A DNA stretch of 64,000 bases, from NCBI GenBank assembly GCA_963774445.1, contig CAVZFC010000010.1, positions 124,001 to 188,000 on the forward strand, given 5' to 3'. Numbering within the stretch: position 1 is the first letter of the stretch; each line of letters begins with the position of its first letter. A model generated the notes under the pieces. It made no database searches. It was not told where the DNA came from and saw only the letters and a list, made by a program, of their open reading frames with translations. Position numbers and translations under genes: made by a program. Source of the stretch: CAVUQH01 sp963774445. GTDB lineage: Bacteria > Myxococcota_A > Polyangia > Haliangiales > Haliangiaceae. Shown piece after piece: positions 51,715 through 59,670 of the stretch.

Positions 51715-52692
51715 TCACATCTTCATGACCACCAGCACGTCCGACTCGACCGTCTGCTCGGCCCAGCGGTGCTTGTACTCCAGACCGGTGCCCAGGTCGT
51801 AGCTGGCGACGCCCTCGGCGCACAGCTCTTCGATCTGTCGCAGCTGGCACAGGTTGCCCAGGCTGTAGGCGCGGTAGCCGTCGTCGAAGCTCATTTGCAA
51901 CCCGCGGTACGAGTCGCCGACGACGCCGCCGAAGCAGAAGGCGACGTCGCGCCCGTCGTGGCGCGCAAACCAGGTGCGCAGCGTGCCGCGGGCGCCCAGC
52001 CGCCTGGCCATGTGGCGGTAGAACTCGCCGAACGAGCCGGCCTCGATGCCGACCCCTTCGCGCCCCTTCCAGCTGCGCCGCTCCACCGCCTGGATCCGGT
52101 CGAACACTTCGCCGCTGCGATCGGCGCCGACGTGGCAGGCGACGAACTCGATGCCGGCATCACGGGCGCGGGCGTCGGCGCGCGCCAGCGAGCGGCGGAA
52201 GTTGCGCGAGCGGCGGCCGAGGAAGCCGTCGAGCCCGCCGGTCAGGTGGGCGACGTGGCGCACCGTGGTCCCCTGCCGCACCAGCTCGTAGTGCGCGCTC
52301 ATCCGCCGCACCACCGCCCGGTGGATCGGCGCACCCAGCGGCAGCCCCGAGATCAGCATCACCTCCCAGTCGTGCGCGCGCGATCTGACCAGGGCGTCGA
52401 ACTGGCGCGCGATCCGCTCGGCGTCGGTGCCGACGACCGGCGAAGCCAGGCCCCAGGCCGCCTCGAGCGGCTCGAGGTAGCGCCAGCCATGCGGGTGCTG
52501 CCCGCGCATCAGCGCCACCCAGCCGGCGTCGCCGCGAAAAAGCCACGGCTCGCGCTCCGGCATCAGCTCGCGCGCCGCCGGCACCACCCAGTCCGACGAG
52601 CTGCAGAACTGATCGATGTCACCGGCGCTGCGCACGCAGGCGTCGTAGGCGTCGCTCTCGGCCTCTAGCTGTTCGAGGGTGCGCGGTTCCAT
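51715..52692 (-). CDS. BioF2/CelD-like GNAT acetyltransferase
   Basis: A 325-residue protein of the FemAB-related GNAT group. Diagnostic segments are LGRRSRNFRRSLARADARAR, WKGREGVGI, VAFCFGGVVGDSYRGLQMSF and YSLGNLCQLRQIEELCAEGV with YDLGTGLEYKHRWAE. Such enzymes acylate or aminoacylate envelope polymers or polysaccharides. The ATG lies 3 bp after the CAP gene stop, so the two are translationally close. The substrate is unknown. Confidence 0.85.
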   Translation of the reverse strand: MEPRTLEQLEAESDAYDACVRSAGDIDQFCSSSDWVVPAARELMPEREPWLFRGDAGWVALMRGQHPHGWRYLEPLEAAWGLASPVVGTDAERIARQFDALVRSRAHDWEVMLISGLPLGAPIHRAVVRRMSAHYELVRQGTTVRHVAHLTGGLDGFLGRRSRNFRRSLARADARARDAGIEFVACHVGADRSGEVFDRIQAVERRSWKGREGVGIEAGSFGEFYRHMARRLGARGTLRTWFARHDGRDVAFCFGGVVGDSYRGLQMSFDDGYRAYSLGNLCQLRQIEELCAEGVASYDLGTGLEYKHRWAEQTVESDVLVVMKM

Positions 52693-52695
52693 GGG

Positions 52696-54367
52696 TTACC
52701 TGGCGACGATCAGCACCACACCGACCCGGCCAGAGTCCGGATCCTGGGCGACGCCGACCCCGGAGCGGGTCATGTGCGGGTCGCCGCCGCCCCGCGGCAG
52801 CGACACGTCGGTGAGCTCGAAGACGGTCTGCGTGGAGACGCCGGCGGCCTCGACCAGCGGTCGCGCCTCGGCGCCGACGCGATCGGCCAGGCCATCGAGC
52901 GTGCCGCTGGAGGCGTGCGCGGCCCCTCTCCGCGCCACCGCGTCCAGCTCCGGATCCGGCTCCAGCGCGGGGGCCCCGGCATCGGCGCGGGCACGCGCCA
53001 GCCGCGCCCGGATGGCGGCCACGGCGGCGGCGGCATCGACGGTGGTCACCGGCCGGGCGAACACCTGCGTCAGCAACCAGTTCGACCCGCCCGTCGTCGT
53101 GCTCGCGCCGGGCCAGACCGATGCCGACGTGGGTGAACAGCGGCTGGGCGATGTTCTTGCGGTGGCCGACGCTGGCCATGAGCGACGCCTCGGCCTCGGC
53201 GATGCCGTCGTTGAGCGCCAGGTTCTCACCGGTGGCGCTGCTGCGGTAGCCGGCGGCGCGCAGGCGGTCACTGACCAGCCCCGTGGTCGGCGAGCGGTGG
53301 CCGAAGAAGCCGCGGTCGTGCATCTCGTCCGAGTGCGCGCGCGCCACGGCCGACAGCGCCAGGTCGAGCTGCAGCGGCGGAACCCCCAGCCTGCGCCGGT
53401 CGAGCGACAACAGCTCGTAGGCGAAGCGCTCGGCCGAGGCCAGGTCGCCCAGGTCGTCTTCGGACGGCGGCACCAGGACGTCGATCTTCTGCGGCAGCGC
53501 GTCGCCGACCTCGACGGTGAGCTGGAGCAGCTTGTCCGGCCCCGACGGACCGACCCCGTCGATCGACATCGCCACCTGCCCGGTGGATTCGCCGGTGGGA
53601 ACGTTGACCTCGAAGCGGTCGCCGTCGCGCGCGACCGGCACGTCGGCCAGCTTGCCGTCGGGGTAGAGCACCGCCGCGGTCAGCTCGCGGTGATCGGGCG
53701 CGCTGCCGCGCACGCGCCAGTGGGTGCCGGGCGCCGCCGACCGCGGCGTCGGGTCGAGCTGGTAGGCGCGCCGCGCCGTGAGCACGACGATATTGCGGTC
53801 GAGCCCTTTGCCCTCGGCGCTGGCCTCGCCGACGCCGACGTGCAGCGGCCCGGAGCCGGAGGTCGGCTGAGCCAGCGCGCCGCGCACCGCGCGCTCGAGC
53901 GCCTCGGGTCCGGGCGAGTTGGTGCGCAGCACGAACTGGGCGACGGTTGACTCGGGGGCGCCGGCCGAGTGCAGGAGGAACGCCAGCGCGCCGTCGGGCG
54001 GACGCGCCCCCAGCGCGGCAGACTGCGCCGCGATCTCGCCGGCCGCCCGCGCCAGGTACGGGTCGTAGATCGCGTCCGGCATCGCCGCCCGCACCGCCGC
54101 CCGGTAGCCGTCGTCGCCCGGGCGATCGTCCTGCGGTCCCAGGTAGTCGGTCGCCGGCGGGCCGGAGAGCAGCGACAGCTCGACCGCGCGCCCCGACAGG
54201 TTGACCTCGGCGAAGTCGGGCGCGGCGGCGCCGTCGGCCCCGGCCGTCGCCCTGCCGCCAGCGTCCACGGCGGCGGCGTCGCGATGGACGAGGCGGAAAA
54301 GGCGCCCGCGCGCGAGCCACACCGCCGCGACGACCACCAGGGCAATGATGAGCGCGCGCGGCCGCAT
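52696..54367 (-). CDS. CAP/SCP-domain exported protein, one apparent frameshift
   Basis: A protein of about 556 residues if repaired. An N-terminal transmembrane/signal segment is followed by a ~300-residue region with no known domain, then a CAP (SCP-like) domain: ARAHSDEMHDRGFFGHRSP, GENLALNDG and GHRKNIAQPLFTHVGIGLAR. After DDGRVE the frame shifts by +1 near 53078-53082; removing one base of an AA pair restores DWLLTQVFARPVTTVD and the remaining 130 residues to TAA at 52696. CAP domains are secreted and may bind lipids or act as proteases. It lies 10 bp after the CNB-PilZ gene. Confidence 0.8.
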
Positions 54368-54377
54368 GCCGCCTAGG

Positions 54378-55253
54378 TCATACCAGGAAGTCGAGCATCT
54401 GCACGCGCGTCAGGTATCCCTCGAGCGCGGCGGTGTACTCGTCGAGCATCGGGTCGAGCTCGACGTTGACTCGACCGCCCAGGACCCGCAAGATGCGTCC
54501 GCTCACTGGAATCTCGGGCCCCGACATCGACAGCACCGCGACGATTCGCTCGCCACCGGCGGGCTCGCTGCCGGGAGGGCTGCGGAACGACAGGTGGGTG
54601 CGCGAAATCTCCACGACCTGGGCGGCCACCCCCTGGTCGAAGCGCAGCAGCGCAACCAGCGACGCAGGCGGCGCGACGCGGTAGTTGACGCGGCGGTTCT
54701 GGCCGATGAGCTGTTCGATGGTGTCGTGCAGCGGCGCGCTGATCTCGGTGTCGGCGCTCTCCAGCACCAGCTCGCGCATCTCTTTCATCGCCTTTTGCGT
54801 GCGCACGATGTTGGCGCGCATGTCCTGAAGGCGGGTCTGATCGCGGGAGATCTTCTCGGCGACGATGTGCATGAGGTTCTGCTGGAAGCCCAGCCCGACA
54901 TCGGGCGACGCCTCGAACAGCTCGAGCAACCGGGTCACCGGCACGCGCCACAGCTCGGAGTCGGCCGCGATCTTGGCGGTCGAGTTTCGCCGCCGTCCGG
55001 TCAACGCGCCGAGCTCGCCGATCACCGCGAGCGGGTGCAGCGTGTAGATCTCGGAGTCGTCTGCGTCGAGCTCGACCTGTCCCTTGGTCAACACGTAGAA
55101 CTCTTCGGCGTGGTCGCCGTGTTGGAACAGCGGGCCGTCACCCGGCTTGACCCGTTCGAACAGGCCGACGACACCTTCGAGCTGGCGGTCGTCGAAGCCG
55201 TCGAAGAGCGGCACACTGCGGAGCTGATCGAAGTCGATGGCAGGTCGGCTCAT
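54378..55253 (-). CDS. Cyclic-nucleotide-binding and PilZ domain protein
   Basis: A 291-residue soluble signalling protein. Residues 8-125 form a Crp-like nucleotide-binding domain (PLFDGFDDRQLEGVVGLFER, AVIGELGALTGRRRNSTAKI). A helical linker follows, and residues about 180-285 form a PilZ domain: RRVNYRVAPPAS, with the RxxxR c-di-GMP motif, and EISRTHLSFRS in place of DxSxxG. It could integrate cAMP and c-di-GMP-type signals. First gene of the minus-strand operon; TAGTAT lies 9 nt before the ATG. Confidence 0.85.
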   Translation of the reverse strand: MSRPAIDFDQLRSVPLFDGFDDRQLEGVVGLFERVKPGDGPLFQHGDHAEEFYVLTKGQVELDADDSEIYTLHPLAVIGELGALTGRRRNSTAKIAADSELWRVPVTRLLELFEASPDVGLGFQQNLMHIVAEKISRDQTRLQDMRANIVRTQKAMKEMRELVLESADTEISAPLHDTIEQLIGQNRRVNYRVAPPASLVALLRFDQGVAAQVVEISRTHLSFRSPPGSEPAGGERIVAVLSMSGPEIPVSGRILRVLGGRVNVELDPMLDEYTAALEGYLTRVQMLDFLV

Positions 55254-55262
55254 GACCGCCGG

Positions 55263-55268
55263 ATACTA
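55263..55268 (-). promoter_or_regulatory. TANNNT -10 element, leaderless type
   Basis: TAGTAT in GTGGTAGTAT, 9 nt before the ATG at 55253. Confidence 0.35.
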
Positions 55269-55342
55269 CCACCGCGTGCCATCGGGAGTGACCCGCCGCA
55301 CCCGCCGATCTCTCACCCGGTGCGGTGATTGGGCACAGGGAG

Positions 55343-55348
55343 TATGCT
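55343..55348 (+). promoter_or_regulatory. TANNNT -10 element, leaderless type
   Basis: TATGCT, 6 nt before the ATG at 55355; near-identical to the element at 9719. Confidence 0.45.
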
Positions 55349-55354
55349 CGGGGC

Positions 55355-56335
55355 ATGTTGCGAAGCTTCGTCGCCGTGCTCACCGCCGCGGCCCTGGCAG
55401 GCGGCTGCCTGAGCCAGAGCTACATCATCCCCAAGAACGATCTGCGAGCGCTGGCCCAGACCCCGCCCGAGGAGCGAGGCCGCCACGTCCGGGTGCGTCA
55501 AGCGTTCGAGGGAGAGGATGAGCCCCCGGCGGCGCCGCACGTCAGCGGCTCGACCACGGTGGTGGTCGTCGCCCCCGGTCCGCGCCACGTGCATCGCGTG
55601 CCCGCGCGTCACCACCACAACGCGCCGACCGCCAAGAACGAGGCGGACAAGGCGTGGTTCTGGGTGGTCGTCGCCATCGCCGTCGGCATCGGCCTGGCGG
55701 TCACCGAGGGCGCGCGCTACGACGGCTGGGTCGAGCTCAACCCGATGCACCCGGTGCACCTGTACGGCCCGATGGGCGAGTACACCTGGGTGCCGTTGGC
55801 GCAGCTCGATCCGCAGACCGCCGAGTGGGCGCAAAAGGCGATCATCCGCCCCAACGAGGGACCGTGGCGGCCGCTCGGCCGGGCGCCCCTCGACCGCCGT
55901 GGCTGGGCCTACTCGATCTTGCTCGGGTCGGCGCAGATGCCGTCGGTCTACGGCCCCGACGAGCTGGGTTTCATGAGCCACATCCAGGTCGGCGGCTTCC
56001 CCGATCACCACCTGGGCGTGATGCTCGACATCGGCCTGGGCTGGGCGCAAAACCAGATCGGCGCGACGATCTTCGACTCGCGCTGGGCGCTCGAGATGCA
56101 GCTCTTCCCGGTCGACGCCGGGCCGTTCCACGCCGGCCTGTTCGGCCAGGGCGGCCTGGGCAGTCGCATCGAGGACGGGCCCAAGGAGGCCGCGCGCCAG
56201 GGCGTGATCTACGGCGGCGGCGCGATGCTGCAGCTGGAGCTGACGACGCACCTCGCGCTGACCGGTCGGGCCGGCATCACGCGCACCTTCGGCAGCACGG
56301 TCGCCGACATCACCGGCGGCCTCAGCATCTACTAG
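55355..56335 (+). CDS. Lipoprotein of unknown function with barrel-like C-terminal half
   Basis: A 326-residue exported protein with lipobox LAGGC. A His-rich segment (PRHVHRVPARHHHNAP, residues about 75-92) may bind metal. A hydrophobic helix (WFWVVVAIAVGIGLAV) follows, and residues 190-326 alternate like beta-strands (HLGVMLDIGLGWAQNQI, GAMLQLELTTHLALTGRAGI). I recognise no family. The start is supported by TATGCT 6 nt upstream. It converges with a cytochrome-like lipoprotein across a long inverted repeat. Confidence 0.75.
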   Translation: MLRSFVAVLTAAALAGGCLSQSYIIPKNDLRALAQTPPEERGRHVRVRQAFEGEDEPPAAPHVSGSTTVVVVAPGPRHVHRVPARHHHNAPTAKNEADKAWFWVVVAIAVGIGLAVTEGARYDGWVELNPMHPVHLYGPMGEYTWVPLAQLDPQTAEWAQKAIIRPNEGPWRPLGRAPLDRRGWAYSILLGSAQMPSVYGPDELGFMSHIQVGGFPDHHLGVMLDIGLGWAQNQIGATIFDSRWALEMQLFPVDAGPFHAGLFGQGGLGSRIEDGPKEAARQGVIYGGGAMLQLELTTHLALTGRAGITRTFGSTVADITGGLSIY

Positions 56336-56342
56336 CGGGCGG

Positions 56343-56528
56343 CTCTGATGATTCGTCACATCTCTCCAGCCAGCGCGTATCGGCTTCATTTCCGGTCGCC
56401 CTGAGCTTGTCGAAGGGCGCAACGTCCGCTCCCTTCGACGACGGCCGCGCTTCGCGCGACCTTCGCTCAGGGAGACCGGATACGGAGGATGTCGGCCCAT
56501 CTGGCCGAGATGTGACGAATCGTCAGAG
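56343..56528. repeat. Long imperfect inverted repeat containing a REP palindrome
   Basis: Arms 56343-56364 and 56507-56528 match at 21 of 22 positions as an inverted repeat. Inside, TCCGGTC-G-CCCTGAGC (56391-56406) pairs with GCTCAGGG-A-GACCGGA (56465-56480), and CCCTGAGCTTGTCGAAGGG is a widespread REP-type palindrome. The 186-bp element fills the gap between convergent genes and could act as a bidirectional terminator or be a MITE. Confidence 0.75.
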
Positions 56529-56535
56529 CGGGCGG

Positions 56536-56997
56536 CTACTCCATCCCGATCCACTGCGCGATCAGGGACACCTCGTCCTGCGTGCAGGTGGCGTACGGAA
56601 CGCCGGCGGCGGTGCACAAGGCGTCGCCGTCGTGGTCGCCCTTGGTCACGAGCAAGCTGCCGGTCGGGTTGGCCGGGTTGACCAGGCGCAAGCTGCCGGC
56701 GAGCGTGGCGTAGTTGTCCGCCGAGGTCGCGCCGAGGAAGTCGGGGCCGTCCACCGCGTTGGCGCCCTGGTGGCACGCCGCGCACGCCCCCTTGGGGCGC
56801 GCCGTGCTCAGAAGCGGCTCGACGTTGGTGTCGAAGAAGGTCTTCGCCGCGGCTCCTCCGCCACCGCCCGTCCCGGCGTCGGCTCCGCCGGGACCGCCCC
56901 CGCTGCCAAGGGGATCGGTGGTTTCGAGGGTGCCGACACAGGCGCCGGCGCCGAGCACTAGCGAGAAGGCGAGCGCAAATACGATACGGCAGGTCAT
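56536..56997 (-). CDS. Small c-type cytochrome-like lipoprotein
   Basis: A 153-residue exported protein with lipobox LGAGAC, a Gly-rich linker, and one heme motif CAACH (about residue 73) after FFDTNVEPLLSTARPKG. Its downstream sequence (DNYATLAGSLRLVNPANPTG, then SLIAQWIGME at the C-terminus) is the pattern of the single-heme cytochrome module often found with DUF1587/DUF1592-type proteins in myxobacteria. Electron partner unknown. A sigma-54 element lies upstream. Confidence 0.83.
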   Translation of the reverse strand: MTCRIVFALAFSLVLGAGACVGTLETTDPLGSGGGPGGADAGTGGGGGAAAKTFFDTNVEPLLSTARPKGACAACHQGANAVDGPDFLGATSADNYATLAGSLRLVNPANPTGSLLVTKGDHDGDALCTAAGVPYATCTQDEVSLIAQWIGME

Positions 56998-57013
56998 GGC
57001 GGTGACAACCCGG

Positions 57014-57029
57014 TGCAACTCGCAGACCA
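57014..57029 (-). promoter_or_regulatory. Sigma-54 type promoter of the cytochrome-like lipoprotein
   Basis: Minus-strand TGGTCTGCGAGTTGCA has a perfect TTGCA -12 side and GG/GC 10 nt apart. Its -12 GC is 17 nt from the ATG at 56997. Confidence 0.55.
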
Positions 57030-57131
57030 GCCCCAAGTGCCCGAAACCGCGCGTGGGGGCGGCGGCCCTTGGGGCATCGGCCCCTCGTCTCCCGGTCGAC
57101 ACCCCCACCCCTCTCCGTGCGTGGGGGCCGT

Positions 57132-57569
57132 TCACCCCCCAACCACCGTGACCGTGATCCGGCGCTGGTGACCCGCGTGGCGGTGCTCCCAGAGGTAGAG
57201 CCCCTGCCAGGTCCCCAGGGCGCAGCGGCCAGCGGCGACCGGGATGGAGATCGAGCACTGGGTGAGGATGCTGCGCACGTGCGCCGGCATGTCGTCGGGC
57301 CCCTCGTCGGTGTGGCGAAACAGCGGATCGCCGTCGGGCACCAGGCGGGCGGCGAAGCGCTCGAGATCGTCGCGCACGGTCGGGTCGGCGTTCTCGCAGA
57401 TGATCAGCGAGGCGCTGGTGTGATGGACGAAGACGGTGCACAACCCGGCGTCGAGCTCGGCTTCGGCGACCACTCGCTGGACCTCGTCGGTGATGTCAAC
57501 GGTGCCCCGCCCGCGTGTGCTCACCGACAACGTGCGCGCGTGGATCCGGGTGACCGGTTGGCTCATCAT
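57132..57569 (-). CDS. YjbQ/UPF0047 family protein
   Basis: A 145-residue protein of the YjbQ family (secondary thiamine-phosphate synthase). Conserved features: VDITDEVQRVV, CTVFVHHTSASLIICENADP, GPDDMPAHVRSIL and GTWQGLYLWEHRHAGHQRRI with the conserved His cluster. A metal site formed by these His residues is expected. ATG 57569 is preferred over 57566 because TATGGT lies exactly 6 nt upstream of 57569. Divergent from the LysR gene. Confidence 0.92.
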   Translation of the reverse strand: MMSQPVTRIHARTLSVSTRGRGTVDITDEVQRVVAEAELDAGLCTVFVHHTSASLIICENADPTVRDDLERFAARLVPDGDPLFRHTDEGPDDMPAHVRSILTQCSISIPVAAGRCALGTWQGLYLWEHRHAGHQRRITVTVVGG

Positions 57570-57575
57570 GGGCGA

Positions 57576-57581
57576 ACCATA
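57576..57581 (-). promoter_or_regulatory. TANNNT -10 element, leaderless type
   Basis: TATGGT on the minus strand, 6 nt before the ATG at 57569. Confidence 0.4.
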
Positions 57582-57672
57582 CACCGGCGGGCGCCCGATC
57601 GAGGCGAGAGCGACCGCGACCCGCCAGTTGCGTCATCGCAACCAACCGTCTAGCCTTGCTGCCGGTATTTGC

Positions 57673-58611
57673 ATGAGCGCACAGCTCGGTAACTGGGACG
57701 ATCTCCGTTTCTTCCTCGCCGTCGCACGCCACGGCAAGCTGTTAACGGCGGCCAACGAGCTGGGCGTGAACCACTCGACGGTCTTTCGCCGCATCGCCGC
57801 GCTCGAGGAGCGGCTGGGCACGCGGCTGTTCGATCGCCACGCCGCCGGTCACGCGCTGACCGCCGCCGGCGAGGAGATGCGCGTCATCGCCGAGCGGATC
57901 GAGGACGAGGTGCTCGGGCTCGACCGCCACGTCCTGGGCCGCGACCGCGAGCTATCCGGCACGGTGCGCGTCACCTGCGCCGACTTCGGCGTCGCGTTGG
58001 CGCCCTACTTTCGCGGCTTCCTGGAGACCCACCCGCGGGTCGACCTCGAGGTCGTCATCGACAACCGCGTCCTCAGCCTGCACCGGCGCGAGGCCGACGT
58101 CGCCATCCGCCCCGGGGGCCGCCCGGCGCAGCCGGATCTGGTCGCGCGCAAGATGGCGCCCCTCCGCTCGGCGGTCTATGCCGCCCGCAACTACCTCGAG
58201 CGGCACGCCCGCCCCCGCCGCCACACCGACCTGGCCAGCCACGAAATCGTCGCCGGCGACGAGAGCCTGGCCCACATGCCCGCGGCCCGCTGGCTGGAGA
58301 CCCACGCCGGCGGCGCGCGCGTGCGCTACCGCGCCAACACCCTTTACAACCAGCTGGTCGCGGTGACCTGCGGCGCCGGCATCGGCGTGCTGCCCTGCTA
58401 CCTGGGCGACGCCGAGCCGGACCTGGTCCGCCTGTTCCTCCCGGACGACATCGAGCCGACCGACATCTGGCTGGTCTATCACGGCGACCTGCGCCAGACC
58501 GCGCGCGTACGCGCCTTCATCGACTACTTCAGCGAGCGAATGATCGCCGACGCCGCCCGCTTCGAGGGTCGCGACGTGCGCGAGGGTGTTCACCGCCCGC
58601 CCCGCCCTTGA
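57673..58611 (+). CDS. LysR-family transcriptional regulator
   Basis: A 312-residue DNA-binding regulator. The N-terminal winged helix-turn-helix reads WDDLRFFLAVARHGKLLTAA, then NHSTVFRRIAALEERLGTRL. A helical linker leads to the periplasmic-binding-like effector domain (about 95-295): GTVRVTCADFGVALAPYFRG, IRPGGRP, VTCGAGIGVLPCYLGD. Its target is probably the divergent yjbQ-type gene or itself; this is positional inference. ATG 57673 is the family-like start. Confidence 0.92.
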   Translation: MSAQLGNWDDLRFFLAVARHGKLLTAANELGVNHSTVFRRIAALEERLGTRLFDRHAAGHALTAAGEEMRVIAERIEDEVLGLDRHVLGRDRELSGTVRVTCADFGVALAPYFRGFLETHPRVDLEVVIDNRVLSLHRREADVAIRPGGRPAQPDLVARKMAPLRSAVYAARNYLERHARPRRHTDLASHEIVAGDESLAHMPAARWLETHAGGARVRYRANTLYNQLVAVTCGAGIGVLPCYLGDAEPDLVRLFLPDDIEPTDIWLVYHGDLRQTARVRAFIDYFSERMIADAARFEGRDVREGVHRPPRP

Positions 58612-58678
58612 ACGCCAGCGCACCGCCGGGCCAACGCCGGTTCTTTGACGCCACTTCTACAGCTGCGCGGGGTCGGCG

Positions 58679-59107
58679 CTACGGCTTGGGCGCGCAGCAG
58701 CTCGACGACACCTGCGGCTCGACCATGTGCTGCGAGTCGCCCGTGCGAACCCACAGCTCCCACGGGTTGCCATCGGGGTCGTTGACCCACAGCTTGTCGG
58801 CCAGCGCGTAGCAGCACACCTTGGCGTCCTCGACTCGGTACTCGACGCCGGATTCGTCCAGGCGCGCGCGCCAGGCGGCGAGCGCCTCCTTCGACTCGAC
58901 TTCGACGCCGTGGTGGTGGACTCCGCCCGGCGGGGTTGCGTCCTCGCCGCTGGCCACCAGCGCCAGGTGGATCGCCGGCTCGTCGAGGCGGAAGTTGGCG
59001 TAGTCGTCCTTGACCTTCGACGGCTGGGTGCCAAACAGGCCGGCGTAGAACGCGATCGATCGATCCAGATCGGACACAGGAACACTCACGTGCACTCGCA
59101 GGGACAT
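58679..59107 (-). CDS. arsI: ArsI/CadI-like glyoxalase-fold dioxygenase
   Basis: A 142-residue VOC-fold protein co-transcribed with arsR. It shows VHVSVPVSDLDRSIAFYAGL, GVHHHGVEVESKEAL and the paired cysteines of KVCCYALADKLWVNDPDGNP, which bind trivalent organoarsenicals in ArsI. Conserved His and Glu residues would hold Fe(II). ArsI cleaves the C-As bond of methylarsenite; CadI binds cadmium. A C-terminal SSSCC adds a metal-binding tail. AGGAG precedes the ATG. The arsenic role is a strong family and context inference. Confidence 0.87.
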   Translation of the reverse strand: MSLRVHVSVPVSDLDRSIAFYAGLFGTQPSKVKDDYANFRLDEPAIHLALVASGEDATPPGGVHHHGVEVESKEALAAWRARLDESGVEYRVEDAKVCCYALADKLWVNDPDGNPWELWVRTGDSQHMVEPQVSSSCCAPKP

Positions 59108-59119
59108 CGGAATCTCCTC

Positions 59120-59422
59120 TTAGCAACACGACGACGACTGCTCACGCAGACCGTCAACCAGGGCAGCGAGCTCGCCGAGCACCCGCGCGTCCACGCAGTA
59201 GCAGCGGCGCGGCCCGTCGATCTCGCCAGTGACGATACCGGCGTCCTTGAGCACCTTGAGGTGCTGTGACACCGTTGACTGAGCGTACGGGAGCTCGTCA
59301 ACGATGTCTCCGCACACGCAGCTGCCACGCTCGAGCAAGTAGCGCACGATCTGCACCCGCGCGGGGTGCGCCAGCGCCTTGCACAACCGGGCCACGCCGG
59401 CATCGTCTACGTTCACGCTCAT
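59120..59422 (-). CDS. arsR: ArsR/SmtB-family metalloregulator
   Basis: A 100-residue winged-helix repressor. The dimer helix ALAHPARVQIVRYLLERG is followed by the metal site CVCGD (two Cys in the alpha-3 position) and the recognition helix AQSTVSQHLKVLKDAGIV. It ends in SSSCC, like its neighbour ArsI, giving extra thiolates. It should bind As(III)/Sb(III) or Cd(II) and release DNA. It heads the arsR-arsI operon (12-bp gap) and has a candidate operator overlapping its own promoter. Confidence 0.93.
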   Translation of the reverse strand: MSVNVDDAGVARLCKALAHPARVQIVRYLLERGSCVCGDIVDELPYAQSTVSQHLKVLKDAGIVTGEIDGPRRCYCVDARVLGELAALVDGLREQSSSCC

Positions 59423-59426
59423 CGCC

Positions 59427-59467
59427 TATCGACGATTAACGATATATCCACCCCTGCCCCCTGTCAA
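59427..59467 (-). promoter_or_regulatory. arsR promoter with overlapping operator
   Basis: On the minus strand TTGACA (59467-59462) and TATCGT (59444-59439) are 17 bp apart, a good housekeeping promoter. The -10 lies inside the inverted repeat TATCGACGATTAACGATA (59427-59444; arms TATCG/CGATA), placed to block RNA polymerase when ArsR binds. Confidence 0.65.
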
Positions 59468-59570
59468 GCCGCCTCGAGTCGTTGCCCACGGGCAGCGAGC
59501 CAGCACGGCGTCGGCGCGCCGCTGGCGACCTCGGCGGCCTAGCGGACCAGCCTCACCAGCGCAGGCGCAG

Positions 59571-59666
59571 CCCAAACCCAAACCCAAACCCAAACCCAGA
59601 CGCGAGCGCGAGCGCGAGCGCGAACGCGAGCGCGAACGAAAACGAAAACGAAAACGCGAACGCAAG
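59571..59666. repeat. Hexanucleotide repeat tract CCCAAA and CGCGAR
   Basis: Four CCCAAA units and one CCCAGA (59571-59600) are followed without a break by eleven CGCGAG/CGCGAA/CGAAAA units (59601-59666). The tract ends 4 bp before the kinase stop codon. It is a slippage-prone simple repeat; the 210-bp gap holds no convincing gene. Confidence 0.8.
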
Positions 59667-59670
59667 CGCC

